From NCBI RefSeq assembly GCF_052113705.1, contig NZ_JBGQOG010000010.1, positions 74,210 to 138,209 on the forward strand: 64,000 nucleotides of DNA, in the 5' to 3' direction. A model generated the notes under the pieces. That model ran no database searches and was not told where the DNA came from. It saw only the letters and a program-made list of their open reading frames with translations. Positions 1 through 8,790 of the stretch are shown here, piece by piece. Source of the DNA: JBGQOG01 sp052113705. GTDB lineage: Bacteria; Pseudomonadota; Alphaproteobacteria; Rhodobacterales; Rhodobacteraceae. The translations under genes were made by a program, and so were the position numbers. Positions within the stretch are counted from its first letter, which is position 1. Every line of letters starts with the position of its first letter.

Positions 1-2876
1 ATGCCCGACGCCCGCGCCATCTGCGCCAGACGCTGGATGCAGGCCTCGATCTCTTTGCCCGCCACCATCATCAGATCGGCCATCTCATCGACGATCACCA
101 CGATATAGGGGATGGTCGAGGGGGTGAATTCATCAGTCTCGAACACCGGCTCGCCGGTATCCTCGTCAAAGCCGGTCTGCACGGTCCGCTTGAAGGTCTC
201 GCCCCGCGCCAGAGCTTCGCGCACGCGGCCGTTGTAGCCTTCGATGTTGCGCACGCCCATTTTCGACATTTTGCGGTAGCGCTCTTCCATCTCGCCCACC
301 ACCCATTTCAGGGCGACAACCGCCTTTTTAGGGTCGGTCACCACGGGCGAGAGGAGATGCGGGATGCCGTCATAGACGCTGAGTTCCAGCATCTTGGGGT
401 CGATCATGATCAGGCGGCATTCCTCGGGCGAGAGCTTGTAGAGCAAGCTGAGGATCATCGTGTTGATGGCCACCGATTTCCCCGAACCCGTGGTCCCGGC
501 GATCAGCAGGTGGGGCATCTTGGCAAGGTTGGCAATGATCGGCTCGCCACCGATATCCTTGCCCAAAGCCAGCGGCAGCCGCATCGCGCTGTCGCCGAAA
601 TCGCGCGCCGAGAGGATCTCGCGCAGCACGACCTTTTCGCGGTTGGCATTCGGCAATTCGATCCCGATCACCGTGCGGCCCGGCACCGTCGACACCCGTG
701 CCGAGAGCGCCGACATCGAGCGCGCGATGTCATCGGCGAGACCAATCACCCGGCTGGCCTTTAGGCCCGGCGCCGGTTCCAGCTCGTACATGGTGACCAC
801 CGGACCGGGGCGCACGCTGACGATCTCGCCCTTGACGCCGTAATCGTCGAGGACGTTTTCCAGCATGCGGGCGTTTTCCTCGAGCGCCTCATCCGAGAGG
901 CTGTGGCGCTGCACCGAGGCGGGGTTGGTCAACAGGTTCAGCGGCGGCACTTCGTAGCTGGAGACCTGCGGCTCCAGCGCCAGACGCGGCTGCGCCTCGG
1001 CCTGGGCCTGACGCGAGGGGGCAATCGGCTTTTTCACCGGGTTTTGCACCACGCGGCGCGCCTCCGGCTGCGGGATCACCACGCGCGACAGCGGCGCACG
1101 CGACGCCGTCAAGGGGGTGGTCAGCGGGGCGTCATCCTCATCATCCACCGCAAAGACATTGTCATTGTCCTCTGCGTCCCAGTCACCGGCATAGGCGTCC
1201 GTGGCAGGCTCGTCGCGGGCCGCGCCACGCAGCAAGGCGCGGGCGGGGGTGGCGGATTCCTCAAACGCATTCACGCTGTCTTGTTCGGCGTAATCCAGCG
1301 CGTCGTCAAACTCGATCTCAAAGGGCTCAAACCCCGGCGCACGCAGCCCGTCACTGCCCGCGAAAGCCGGATCAAAGGCGGCATCTTCCACCACGCCCGG
1401 CATTTCCGGCATCGGGTCCATCCGCGGGCGCGGCGCGGCCGAGCGGGTCAAGGCGGGCTGCACCTTCCCGGCGGCTTGCGGTGCGGCAGCGGCGCCCGGC
1501 ATGAAGCGCGGACGCGCCTGCAGCGGCGGCTCGGCCCGCAGGCTCGGCTCGACACGGGCGCGCTCGGACACCAGCGGCGCTTTCGGACCGCGCGCCATCC
1601 GGCTGGCCACGGCGGCCATCACCGCCGAGACAGCGCCTGCCGCCACCGGGGCCGCGGCGGGCGCGGGGGCGGGGGCGTGCAGCGCGGGCTCGGCGCGCAG
1701 CGGGACACTCGGGGCATAGGAAAGCTCTTCGGCCTCATCGGGGGCATAGCGGCGCTCTGCGTACAGCTGCGGCGCATGATGGGTGTCGGCGTAGCCTTGC
1801 AATCCGGCATCGTCCTGCGCGTCGGCGTAGCCATACAGATCAACCGGTTGCGGTGCCGTCGCGCGGCTTTTCACCGCATCGGCAATCCGGGCGCGGATGC
1901 GGTCCGGCGATGGCGCATCCATCGGATGATCGGCCCAGGGGTCGTGCTGTTCAATCAGTTCCGGCTCGGGGTTATAGGCCGGATTGGCGAAATACTCCGG
2001 GTCGACGGCGCGGCGGATGCGGTTGCTTTGCGCGGCACGCGGGGGTGCTGCGGGCGCGGGCGCATAGTCCTGCTGCCAATCCTGGCTGTCTTCGGCATAC
2101 CAATCCTGCGCCATACCGGCGGGGGCCTGACGGCCCGCCGCCTGCGCCCGGCGCTGCGCGATGCGCTCCTGCGCCTTGGCCTGTGCCATCTGCGCCGCCG
2201 CCTGCGCCGCCTGCACCGAAGCGGCCGCGCCTTTGCCCAGCAGATTCATTGCCGCCACATAGAGCAGCACCGAACCACGGCCAAGGAAGCGGCGGATGGT
2301 GCGCAGCTCTGCCGCGTCAAAACCCAGCACAAAGAGGCCCATCCCCAGCATCGCCACAGCGATCACCAGCGCCAGAAACTTCAGCCCGAACGAGGCGCCC
2401 ACCGGCAACATGCCCAAGAGCGCGCCCATCACAGTATCGCCGAACAGACCACCCATGCCAAAGCTGTGGCCCCAATCGGCCCCCGGCGTCAGCGAAGAGG
2501 CGTAAACCGAGACCAGCGCCACGCCGATCGGCACGAAAACCGCGCGTGACATCGCCCGCTCTTCGCCCCGGTGGGTGACAAAACGCGCGCCCCAGACCAT
2601 CAGCGCCAAAGCGACACCCCAGGAGCCATAGCCCGCGATGATATAAAGCGGCGAGGCAATGGCCGCGCCAAACCGGCCCAGAATATTCTGCGCCGGGGCA
2701 TCGGTCGCCGCCATCCAGCTCGGATCTTCGGGGGAATAGGACATCAGCATCAGGGCCACGAGAAAGCCCACCAGCACCAGACCGGCACCGACCAGTTCCT
2801 TGCCGCGTCGTTCCAGCACCGCCTGGGTGTTCTGGTCCAAAAGCGGGTCGCGCTGTCTCACCTGATAGGATGCCAT
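1..2876 (-). CDS. ftsK: DNA translocase FtsK (C-terminus beyond window)
   Basis: Septal DNA pump that moves the chromosome terminus during division and activates XerCD recombination. The visible 958 codons start MASYQVRQRD. The first roughly 200 residues hold several hydrophobic segments (four-helix FtsK_4TM anchor). Residues about 200-520 are an Ala/Pro/Gln-rich low-complexity linker. The motor then begins, with a Walker A motif GTTGSGKS (Lys at about residue 800) and a Walker B motif VIVDEMADLM. The end of the RecA-like motor and the DNA-reading gamma domain lie past position 1, so nothing can be said about them. The ATG lies 10 bases after the dapC stop, so the two are probably co-transcribed. 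The family assignment is secure. Confidence 0.96.
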   Translation of the reverse strand, partial: MASYQVRQRDPLLDQNTQAVLERRGKELVGAGLVLVGFLVALMLMSYSPEDPSWMAATDAPAQNILGRFGAAIASPLYIIAGYGSWGVALALMVWGARFVTHRGEERAMSRAVFVPIGVALVSVYASSLTPGADWGHSFGMGGLFGDTVMGALLGMLPVGASFGLKFLALVIAVAMLGMGLFVLGFDAAELRTIRRFLGRGSVLLYVAAMNLLGKGAAASVQAAQAAAQMAQAKAQERIAQRRAQAAGRQAPAGMAQDWYAEDSQDWQQDYAPAPAAPPRAAQSNRIRRAVDPEYFANPAYNPEPELIEQHDPWADHPMDAPSPDRIRARIADAVKSRATAPQPVDLYGYADAQDDAGLQGYADTHHAPQLYAERRYAPDEAEELSYAPSVPLRAEPALHAPAPAPAAAPVAAGAVSAVMAAVASRMARGPKAPLVSERARVEPSLRAEPPLQARPRFMPGAAAAPQAAGKVQPALTRSAAPRPRMDPMPEMPGVVEDAAFDPAFAGSDGLRAPGFEPFEIEFDDALDYAEQDSVNAFEESATPARALLRGAARDEPATDAYAGDWDAEDNDNVFAVDDEDDAPLTTPLTASRAPLSRVVIPQPEARRVVQNPVKKPIAPSRQAQAEAQPRLALEPQVSSYEVPPLNLLTNPASVQRHSLSDEALEENARMLENVLDDYGVKGEIVSVRPGPVVTMYELEPAPGLKASRVIGLADDIARSMSALSARVSTVPGRTVIGIELPNANREKVVLREILSARDFGDSAMRLPLALGKDIGGEPIIANLAKMPHLLIAGTTGSGKSVAINTMILSLLYKLSPEECRLIMIDPKMLELSVYDGIPHLLSPVVTDPKKAVVALKWVVGEMEERYRKMSKMGVRNIEGYNGRVREALARGETFKRTVQTGFDEDTGEPVFETDEFTPSTIPYIVVIVDEMADLMMVAGKEIEACIQRLAQMARASG

Positions 2877-2886
2877 CTTCCTGTCC

Positions 2887-4065
2887 TCACGCATAGAGGC
2901 AGTCACGTAGCTGGATCAGCCCGCGCTGCATTTCTTCTTTTGGGGCGACGAGTGCCACCCGGATATAGGCCCGGCCCGGGTTGCCGAATTCGGAATCCCG
3001 CGCGAGATAGGCCCCGGGCAGCACCCGCACCCCCGTCTCGCGCCAGAGTTTCAGCGCCGCTTCCTCGCCATCGGCCACCGGCAGCCAGAGGAAAAAGCCC
3101 CCCTCCGGCGTCTGATAGGCATTGGCCCCGGCAAAGATCTGCTCAGCGATCTTGTATTTCTCATTATAAAGCGCGCGGTTCTCGACCACATGCGCCTCAT
3201 CGGCCCAGGCCCGTTCGCTGACCCGCTGTACCGGCAAGGGCAGCGGCGCCCCGGCAAAGGCGCGCAGCTGACGGATGCGGGCGATGCTTTCCGCCCCGCC
3301 CGCGCAAAAGCCCGAGCGCAGCCCCGGCAGGTTTGAGCGTTTGGAGAGCGAATGGAAGATCACCACGCGTTCGGGATCGGCGCCCATCGCCTCGGAGACC
3401 TCCAGCGCCCCCGGCGGCGGCGCGGTGCGCCAGAGTTCGGAGTAGCATTCATCGGCGAAAATCCGGAAATCATGCTTTTCCGCCAAGGCGATCAGCCCGG
3501 CGAGATAGTCGCGCGAGGCGACGGCCCCCTGCGGATTGGCGGGCGAACAGAGATAGGCAATCGCCACCCGGTCGAGCACTTCGGCGGGCAGGCTGGCGTA
3601 GTCGGGCAAAAAGCCGGTGGCCTCGGTCGCGGGCACATAGACCGGCTCGGCCCCGACCGAAAGCGCCGCCACGGCATAGACCTGATAGAACGGGTTCGGC
3701 ATCAGCACGACGGGCTTTTTGCCGTTCTTTTCCTCAGGGCAGAGCGCCATCGCGGCATTATACAGCCCCTCCCGCGTGCCGTTCAGCACCATCAGCCGGT
3801 CGGGGCCAACGCTGACGCCATAGCGCCCGGCCAGCCAAGCCGAGATGGCGGACAAGAGCTCGGGCGTGCCGTCGTTCGGGGGATATTTCGCAAGTTCATG
3901 CACATGGGCGGCCAGCACCGGCGCCACGAAATCGGGCATCGGGTGACAGGGCTCGCCAATGGTCATGGCGATGGGCGTGCCGCCCGCAGGATGCACGTCG
4001 AGAAGTTTCCGCAAACGCGGAAACGCATAATCGGGCAGGTTCGAAAACCGCTCGGGAAACGCCAT
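2887..4065 (-). CDS. dapC: Succinyldiaminopimelate aminotransferase (DapC-type, class I)
   Basis: PLP-dependent class I/II aminotransferase that should convert N-succinyl-L-2-amino-6-ketopimelate to N-succinyl-LL-diaminopimelate in lysine and peptidoglycan precursor synthesis. The PLP lysine sits in SLSKRSNLPGLRSG, the form of the motif typical of DapC rather than AspC. NP-F-Y (MPNPFYQVY), SPANPQG and ADECYSE motifs are also present. I chose the ATG at 4065 (MAFPERF) because GAGG lies 5-6 bases upstream. An in-frame ATG at 4089 has a weaker site. It is directly upstream of ftsK. A dapD gene for the preceding step is at 51.3-52.1 kb, which supports the pathway call. Confidence 0.88.
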   Translation of the reverse strand: MAFPERFSNLPDYAFPRLRKLLDVHPAGGTPIAMTIGEPCHPMPDFVAPVLAAHVHELAKYPPNDGTPELLSAISAWLAGRYGVSVGPDRLMVLNGTREGLYNAAMALCPEEKNGKKPVVLMPNPFYQVYAVAALSVGAEPVYVPATEATGFLPDYASLPAEVLDRVAIAYLCSPANPQGAVASRDYLAGLIALAEKHDFRIFADECYSELWRTAPPPGALEVSEAMGADPERVVIFHSLSKRSNLPGLRSGFCAGGAESIARIRQLRAFAGAPLPLPVQRVSERAWADEAHVVENRALYNEKYKIAEQIFAGANAYQTPEGGFFLWLPVADGEEAALKLWRETGVRVLPGAYLARDSEFGNPGRAYIRVALVAPKEEMQRGLIQLRDCLYA

Positions 4066-4134
4066 TGCTGCCTCACTCGTCGGGGTCATTGCGCCCCGTT
4101 ACGGCCAAACTAACCCGAACGCGGCGGGCGCGGC

Positions 4135-4162
4135 AAGAAAAAGCGCCGGGGGACCGGCGCTT
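4135..4162 (-). terminator. Rho-independent terminator after amidase
   Basis: Perfect 9-bp stem AAGCGCCGG / CCGGCGCTT (4141-4149 with 4154-4162) with a GGGA loop, followed on the minus strand by TTTCTT. It lies 20 bases past the amidase stop and separates that gene from dapC-ftsK, so the amidase is its own transcription unit. Confidence 0.8.
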
Positions 4163-4183
4163 GCTTGCTCAAATTGTGGCTTT

Positions 4184-5521
4184 TCAGTTGGCGAGTGCCC
4201 GCAAAACCGGCTCAACCGCTGCGCCCAGCCGCAAAAGCGCGTGCTCGCCTCCCGGTTGTCCCATCAGCGAAATGCCGGTGCAGGGCAGGCCGGTGGGCAA
4301 GGTCAGCGCACAGAGGCCAAAAATGTTGCCGATCCGGGTGTTGCGCAACGCCAGCAGGTTCTCTTGCGCGAAATAGGCGCTGTCGGACAAGAGCCGCGCC
4401 GCATCGGGCGGCAGGATCGGCGCGGTGGGCACCAGAACCGCGTCATAACCCGCCACAGCGGCATTCCAGGCCTGCCGGTAGCGCTCCAGCGCCGCCCAAC
4501 CCGCGACATAATCCGCCGCGCGCACCGTCGCACCGCCACGGAACCGCTCCAGGATCGGCGCATACATCTTTTCGGGCGCCGCCTCGATTTCGTCCATCCA
4601 CAGCCCATAGGCCTCGGGGGCGAATAGCGTGGGCGAGAGGGCCATCGCCGGATCGACCATCTTCAGCGCCCGGCGCTCGATTTTGGCCCCGGCGCGACCG
4701 AGCGCCTCCACCGCCTGCTCGAACCCGCGCAGAGGTTCGGCCCGCGCGCCCTCCATCGGCAGTCCTTCCAGCACCAGAAGCCGCGCGCCCGTCAGACTGG
4801 CCCCGGCCAGATCCGGCGCCGCCCGCCCCTCGATCAGCGACAGGATCAGCGCGCAATCCTCGACGCTGCGGGCCAGCGGCCCCACCGTGTCGAATTTCGC
4901 ACAAAGCGGCACCGCGCCTTTCAGCGACACCCGGCCATGCGTGGTTTTCAGCCCCACGAGGTCATTCCACGCGGCGGGGATCCGCACCGAGCCGCCGGTG
5001 TCCGAGCCAACCGCCCCCGCCGCCAGCCCCAAAGCCACCGAGACCGCCGCACCAGAGGAGGAGCCGCCCGGCGCCAGATGCGGCACCACCGCATTCGGCG
5101 GCGTCGCGGTCATCGGGTTGATGCCAAGGCCCGAGAAGGCCAGCTCCGTCATATGGGTTTTGCCCAGACAGACGCCGCCGCCCAAGGTGGCGGTGGCGAG
5201 CACTTCGGCATCGGTTTCCGGCACCCTACCCTCCAGCAGGCGCGAGCCGGATTCCGTGGCCACCTCTGCCGAATCAAAGAGATCCTTCCACGAGAGCGAG
5301 ACCCCATCGAGCAACCCGCGCCGGGTGCCCGCCTTGGCCCGCGCGCGCGCGGCCATCGCCTCTGCCCGCGCCCGCTCCGGCGTCAGCCGGGCATAAATGC
5401 GCGCGCCATCGGGATGGGCAGCGGCAGCCTCCAGATAGCTTTCGGCCAGATCCACCGGACAGGCCTTGCCCTCGCCAATCGCCCGCCCCTGCTCGGCTGC
5501 CGTCATCTCGCGGAAATCCAT
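4184..5521 (-). CDS. Amidase signature family protein
   Basis: Serine amidohydrolase of the GatA/amidase-signature family, 445 residues. The Ser-Ser-Lys machinery is visible: Lys in GVSLSWKDLFDS, and the Gly/Ser-rich signature GGSSSGAAVSVALG followed by GSDTGGSVRIPAA. The start at 5521 (MDFREMT) is set by GGAGG eight bases upstream. Longer in-frame starts would run into the divergent monooxygenase gene. No gatB or gatC gene is adjacent, so a stand-alone amide or aryl-amide hydrolase is more likely than the tRNA-dependent amidotransferase. The substrate cannot be read from sequence. Confidence 0.9.
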   Translation of the reverse strand: MDFREMTAAEQGRAIGEGKACPVDLAESYLEAAAAHPDGARIYARLTPERARAEAMAARARAKAGTRRGLLDGVSLSWKDLFDSAEVATESGSRLLEGRVPETDAEVLATATLGGGVCLGKTHMTELAFSGLGINPMTATPPNAVVPHLAPGGSSSGAAVSVALGLAAGAVGSDTGGSVRIPAAWNDLVGLKTTHGRVSLKGAVPLCAKFDTVGPLARSVEDCALILSLIEGRAAPDLAGASLTGARLLVLEGLPMEGARAEPLRGFEQAVEALGRAGAKIERRALKMVDPAMALSPTLFAPEAYGLWMDEIEAAPEKMYAPILERFRGGATVRAADYVAGWAALERYRQAWNAAVAGYDAVLVPTAPILPPDAARLLSDSAYFAQENLLALRNTRIGNIFGLCALTLPTGLPCTGISLMGQPGGEHALLRLGAAVEPVLRALAN

Positions 5522-5601
5522 CGCGCATCCCTCCATTTTGACGCAAGCTAACGCGCGCAGAACACATGGACAATCCCGCGCGACACGCCATAGTAGGGCA
5601 C

Positions 5602-6834
5602 ATGGGACAGGATGATTTCTTCGACGTGATCGTGGCAGGGGGCGGGCTGAATGGCCCGGCTCTGGCATTGGCGCTGGCAGGGGCCGGGCTGAGCGTGGCG
5701 GTGGTCGATGCGCAGCCGCCGCGCAGCCGTGCGGATGCGGGTTTTGACGGCCGCGCCTATGCTTTGGCCATCGCCTCGCAAAAGCTGCTCTCGGTGATCG
5801 GCACCTGGCCCGCCGTTGCGGAGCGCGCGCAGCCCCTGCGCGAGGTGCGCGCGCATGACGGCCATGCCGGTGAAGGTGCTGCGATGTTTGGGCTGCAGTT
5901 CGACAGTGCCGAGCTGGATGGCGGCCCGGTGGGCTATATGCTGGAAGACCGCCATCTTTACAGCGCCTTTCAGGATGCGCTGGACGCCTCGCCCTCGATC
6001 ACCATGATCGCCGGCACCTCGGTGCTGTCGCAAACCGCCTCTGCCTCCGGCATTTCGGTCATGCTGTCGAATGGCCGCGAGTTGACGGGCAGGGTGCTGA
6101 TCGGCGCCGATGGCCGCCGCTCGGGCGTGGCGGAACGGGCGGGGATCAAGCGGCGCGGCTGGGGATACGGGCAAACCGCGCTGGTCTGCGCGCTCGAGCA
6201 TGACCTGCCGCATGACGGCATCGCGCATCAGTTTTTCATGCCCACCGGACCGCTGGCGATTCTGCCGCTGACCGGCAACCGCTGCTCAATCGTCTGGAGC
6301 GAGAAGGACAGCAACGCCCGCGCGCTGGCCGCCCTGCCGGACGAAGATTTTCTGGGCATGCTCCGCCCGCGTTTTGGCGATTTTCTGGGCGAGATCCGTC
6401 TGGCCAGCCCGCGCTTTTCCTATCCGCTGACGCTGACTTTGGCCGAGGAGTATGTCGCCCCGCGTCTGGCGCTGGTGGGCGATGCCGCGCATGGGGTGCA
6501 TCCGATTGCCGGACAGGGGCTGAACCTCGGGCTGCGCGATGTGGGCGCGCTGGCCGAAGTGCTGGTTGAGGCGCATCGGCGTGGCGAGGATATCGGCGCG
6601 GCGGATGTGCTGGAGCGGTATCAGCGCTGGCGGCGGTTTGATTCAACCGCAATGGCCCTCGGCATGGACGCCGTCAACAAATTGTTTTCCAACAACAATC
6701 CGCTGCTGCGGGCCGGGCGCGATCTGGGGATGGGACTGGTGCAGGCCCTGCCCGGTCTGCGCCGCCGTTTCATGCGCGAAGCAGCGGGCATGCGGGCGGG
6801 TCAGCCTCGGCTTTTGCAAGGCCGCGCCCTCTGA
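5602..6834 (+). CDS. UbiH/UbiF/Coq6-family FAD monooxygenase
   Basis: Flavoprotein hydroxylase of the ubiquinone family, expected to hydroxylate the quinone ring precursor at the inner membrane face. Features seen are the N-terminal dinucleotide fold DVIVAGGGLNGPALALAL, the ring-hydroxylase motif GADGRRSGV, and the second FAD motif ALVGDAAHGVHPIAGQGLNLGLRDV. The length from MGQDDFFD is 410 residues, normal for UbiH. An upstream in-frame ATG at 5566 exists but adds 12 residues that the family usually lacks. AGGG lies just ahead of 5602, with short spacing. Which ring position it modifies (UbiH, UbiF or UbiL type) cannot be decided here. It is divergent from the amidase. Confidence 0.88.
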   Translation: MGQDDFFDVIVAGGGLNGPALALALAGAGLSVAVVDAQPPRSRADAGFDGRAYALAIASQKLLSVIGTWPAVAERAQPLREVRAHDGHAGEGAAMFGLQFDSAELDGGPVGYMLEDRHLYSAFQDALDASPSITMIAGTSVLSQTASASGISVMLSNGRELTGRVLIGADGRRSGVAERAGIKRRGWGYGQTALVCALEHDLPHDGIAHQFFMPTGPLAILPLTGNRCSIVWSEKDSNARALAALPDEDFLGMLRPRFGDFLGEIRLASPRFSYPLTLTLAEEYVAPRLALVGDAAHGVHPIAGQGLNLGLRDVGALAEVLVEAHRRGEDIGAADVLERYQRWRRFDSTAMALGMDAVNKLFSNNNPLLRAGRDLGMGLVQALPGLRRRFMREAAGMRAGQPRLLQGRAL

Positions 6835-6844
6835 GTTCAGGGCG

Positions 6845-6863
6845 GGCCTGACTTAATCAGGCC
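6845..6863. terminator. Hairpin between convergent genes
   Basis: A 7-bp stem GGCCTGA / TCAGGCC with a five-base loop lies 10 bases after the monooxygenase stop and before the convergent Trm112 gene. It has no clean T-run, so it may act as a weak terminator or a 3' end stabiliser. Confidence 0.45.
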
Positions 6864-6885
6864 TGGCCCTCAGCGGGTTTTCGCC

Positions 6886-7110
6886 TCAGGCCTCGTCGTC
6901 CAGTCGGCGCGCCTCGTCGATCAGCAGGATCGGAATGCCGGAGCGGATGGGAAAGGCCAGCCCCGCCCGGCGCGAGATCAGCTCCTGCGCGCCCGCATCA
7001 TAGCTGAGCACCGCCTGCGTCAGCGGGCAGACCAGCCCCTCCAGCATACGGCGGTCAAACTCCGGGCGGGCTGGCCCCTCGGCGCGGTTGCTGTCCGCGG
7101 CATCACTCAT
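6886..7110 (-). CDS. Trm112 family protein
   Basis: A 74-residue protein of the Trm112/YcaR fold (LEGLVCPLTQAVL...GLAFPIRSGIPILL). In eukaryotes and archaea Trm112 stabilises methyltransferases acting on tRNA, rRNA and release factor. The bacterial role is unsettled. Only one cysteine remains of the usual CPxC..C zinc site, so metal binding is doubtful. The ATG overlaps the stop of the upstream Lon-N-domain gene (ATGA), implying translational coupling. The family call rests on the conserved FP-R-GIP-LL core. Confidence 0.85.
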   Translation of the reverse strand: MSDAADSNRAEGPARPEFDRRMLEGLVCPLTQAVLSYDAGAQELISRRAGLAFPIRSGIPILLIDEARRLDDEA

Positions 7111-7748
7111 TGCACCATCTCCTCATCGCCACCGCGCATCGCAAATTCGATCAGCGTCACCAGAGTCTCGCGGCGGTTTTCCAGCCGCGGCGCCTCCAGC
7201 AGCGCCTGTTTGTCCTCCGGCTCGAACGGCAACAGCATCGAGAGCGAGTTGATCAGCAGCTCATCCTCGGCATCTTTCAGCGACTCCCAATCCGTCGCAA
7301 GCCCCTGATCGGCAAAGAACCGGCCCAGAAGGTCCATGAACGCGTCACGGTCGAGCGCGGCATCGGTTTCAACCGCGCCGCGGTCGCGCTCAAACCCCTC
7401 CCAGGTGACATGGCCCCGCCGGTAGGGGGTAAAGCCCTCGATCTCCTGCACCATCCGAAACCGCGAGATGCCGGAGAGGGTGATCATGTAGCGCCCGTCC
7501 TCGGTTTCGGAAAAGGCGGTCAGACGCCCGGCGCAGCCGATGGCGTTCAGACGCGGCGGGCCGCCGGGCACCTTGCGCGGCTGCACCATGCCGATCAGCC
7601 GCTCGGGCGTCTTCAGGCAATCCTCGAGCATCTGCACATAGCGCGGCTCGAATATGTGGAGCGGCAACCGGGCGCGCGGCAGCAACAGCGCGCCAGGAAG
7701 CGGGAACAGCGGCAGTACCGCGGGAAGGTCAGCCATGCGTTTTGTCAT
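7107..7748 (-). CDS. LON peptidase substrate-binding (Lon N) domain protein
   Basis: A 213-residue stand-alone Lon N-terminal (PUA-like) domain protein lacking the AAA and protease parts. The core LPLFPLPGALLLPRARLPLHIFEPRY is diagnostic of PF02190. Such proteins are thought to bind unfolded or misfolded polypeptides. It lies between a thioredoxin/TPR protein upstream and Trm112 downstream, a grouping typical of Rhodobacterales. A second in-frame ATG at 7736 is an equally possible start. Confidence 0.88.
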   Translation of the reverse strand: MTKRMADLPAVLPLFPLPGALLLPRARLPLHIFEPRYVQMLEDCLKTPERLIGMVQPRKVPGGPPRLNAIGCAGRLTAFSETEDGRYMITLSGISRFRMVQEIEGFTPYRRGHVTWEGFERDRGAVETDAALDRDAFMDLLGRFFADQGLATDWESLKDAEDELLINSLSMLLPFEPEDKQALLEAPRLENRRETLVTLIEFAMRGGDEEMVQ

Positions 7749-7775
7749 GCAGGGTAACCTAGTCCGCAGGACGCT

Positions 7776-8693
7776 TTAGGCAAAGATCATCGACGACAAA
7801 CGGCGGCGCCCCTTGAGCACGATCGGATCCGTGGCCTTCATGGCGTCGAAAATGGTGAAGAGCTGCGTGCGCGCGGCGCCCTCGTTCCACTCGCGGTCGC
7901 GGCGGAACAATTCCAGCAGCTGTTCCACCGCCGCTTCGACATCGCCCGCCGCATGCAAGGCGGTGGCATAGTCAAAACGCGCCTGATGATCGGCGGGGTC
8001 CGCCGCCACCGCCGCCGACAAAGCGTCGAGCGGCCCGGCATTCGCCGCCTGATGCGCCAGCGCGATCTGCGCCTTGGCCGCCTCAATCGGGGCAGTGCCT
8101 GCGATGGCGGTGGGCACGGCAGCCAGCGCCGCCTCGGCCTGCGCCAGATCGCCCAGCGCCAGATAGGACCGGATCAGCCCGGAATGGCTTTCGGCGCTGT
8201 TCGGATCTTCTTCCAGAATCGCGGCAAAGGTCTCGGCGGCATCCTGCACCGCGCCCTCGGCCAGCATGGTCTCGGCGGCCTCGATGGCATCGGCCAGACC
8301 GCCATCATCACCCACCAGCGCCGCCAGCTTGTCGACGAAGGTCTTGATCTGCGACGCGGGCTGCGCGCCCTGAAAGCCGTCCACCGGCTGGCCTTGCCAG
8401 AAGGCATAGACCGTCGGGATCGACTGTACCTGCATCTGCCCGGCCAGCATCTGGTTCTGGTCGACGTTCACTTTCGCCATCCGCACCTTGCCACCCGCAG
8501 CGGTGACCGCCGCCTCCAGCGCCGGACCCAGCGTCTTGCACGGGCCGCACCAGGGCGCCCAGAAGTCCACGATGACCGGCACTTCCTTGCTGGCCTCGAC
8601 GACGCGGGCCATGAAATCGGCTTCGGTGACGTCAAAAATCACCGCCGCATCGGCGGCGGCTGCGGTGTTGGGTTTCTGGTCGGTGCCGAACAT
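7776..8693 (-). CDS. cnoX: Thioredoxin-TPR chaperone (CnoX/YbbN-like)
   Basis: A 305-residue protein with an N-terminal thioredoxin fold (residues about 20-125, active site FWAPWCGPCK) and a C-terminal helical TPR-like region rich in Ala, as in E. coli CnoX/YbbN. E. coli CnoX protects clients from oxidative aggregation and passes them to DnaK or GroEL. This homologue keeps both active-site cysteines (CGPC), so it may have real oxidoreductase activity, whereas the E. coli protein has SQHC. It is followed 27 bases later by the Lon-N-domain gene, suggesting a small proteostasis operon. A possible promoter (ctatat at 8721 and ggccaa at 8745 on the reverse strand) precedes it. Confidence 0.87.
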   Translation of the reverse strand: MFGTDQKPNTAAAADAAVIFDVTEADFMARVVEASKEVPVIVDFWAPWCGPCKTLGPALEAAVTAAGGKVRMAKVNVDQNQMLAGQMQVQSIPTVYAFWQGQPVDGFQGAQPASQIKTFVDKLAALVGDDGGLADAIEAAETMLAEGAVQDAAETFAAILEEDPNSAESHSGLIRSYLALGDLAQAEAALAAVPTAIAGTAPIEAAKAQIALAHQAANAGPLDALSAAVAADPADHQARFDYATALHAAGDVEAAVEQLLELFRRDREWNEGAARTQLFTIFDAMKATDPIVLKGRRRLSSMIFA

Positions 8694-8790
8694 CTCTGCC
8701 CCCTGAAAATCTGTTGCCCCCTATATGCGATGCGACATGCGGCAGGCCAAGGGGCAGGCCCGCACCAATTCGCGTTAAAGCCCGTTCAGC

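Noticed and set aside
903..2549. 548-codon open frame on the plus strand
   Set aside because: It lies opposite ftsK, whose membrane and Walker motifs are unambiguous; the antisense product is Arg/Gly-rich noise.
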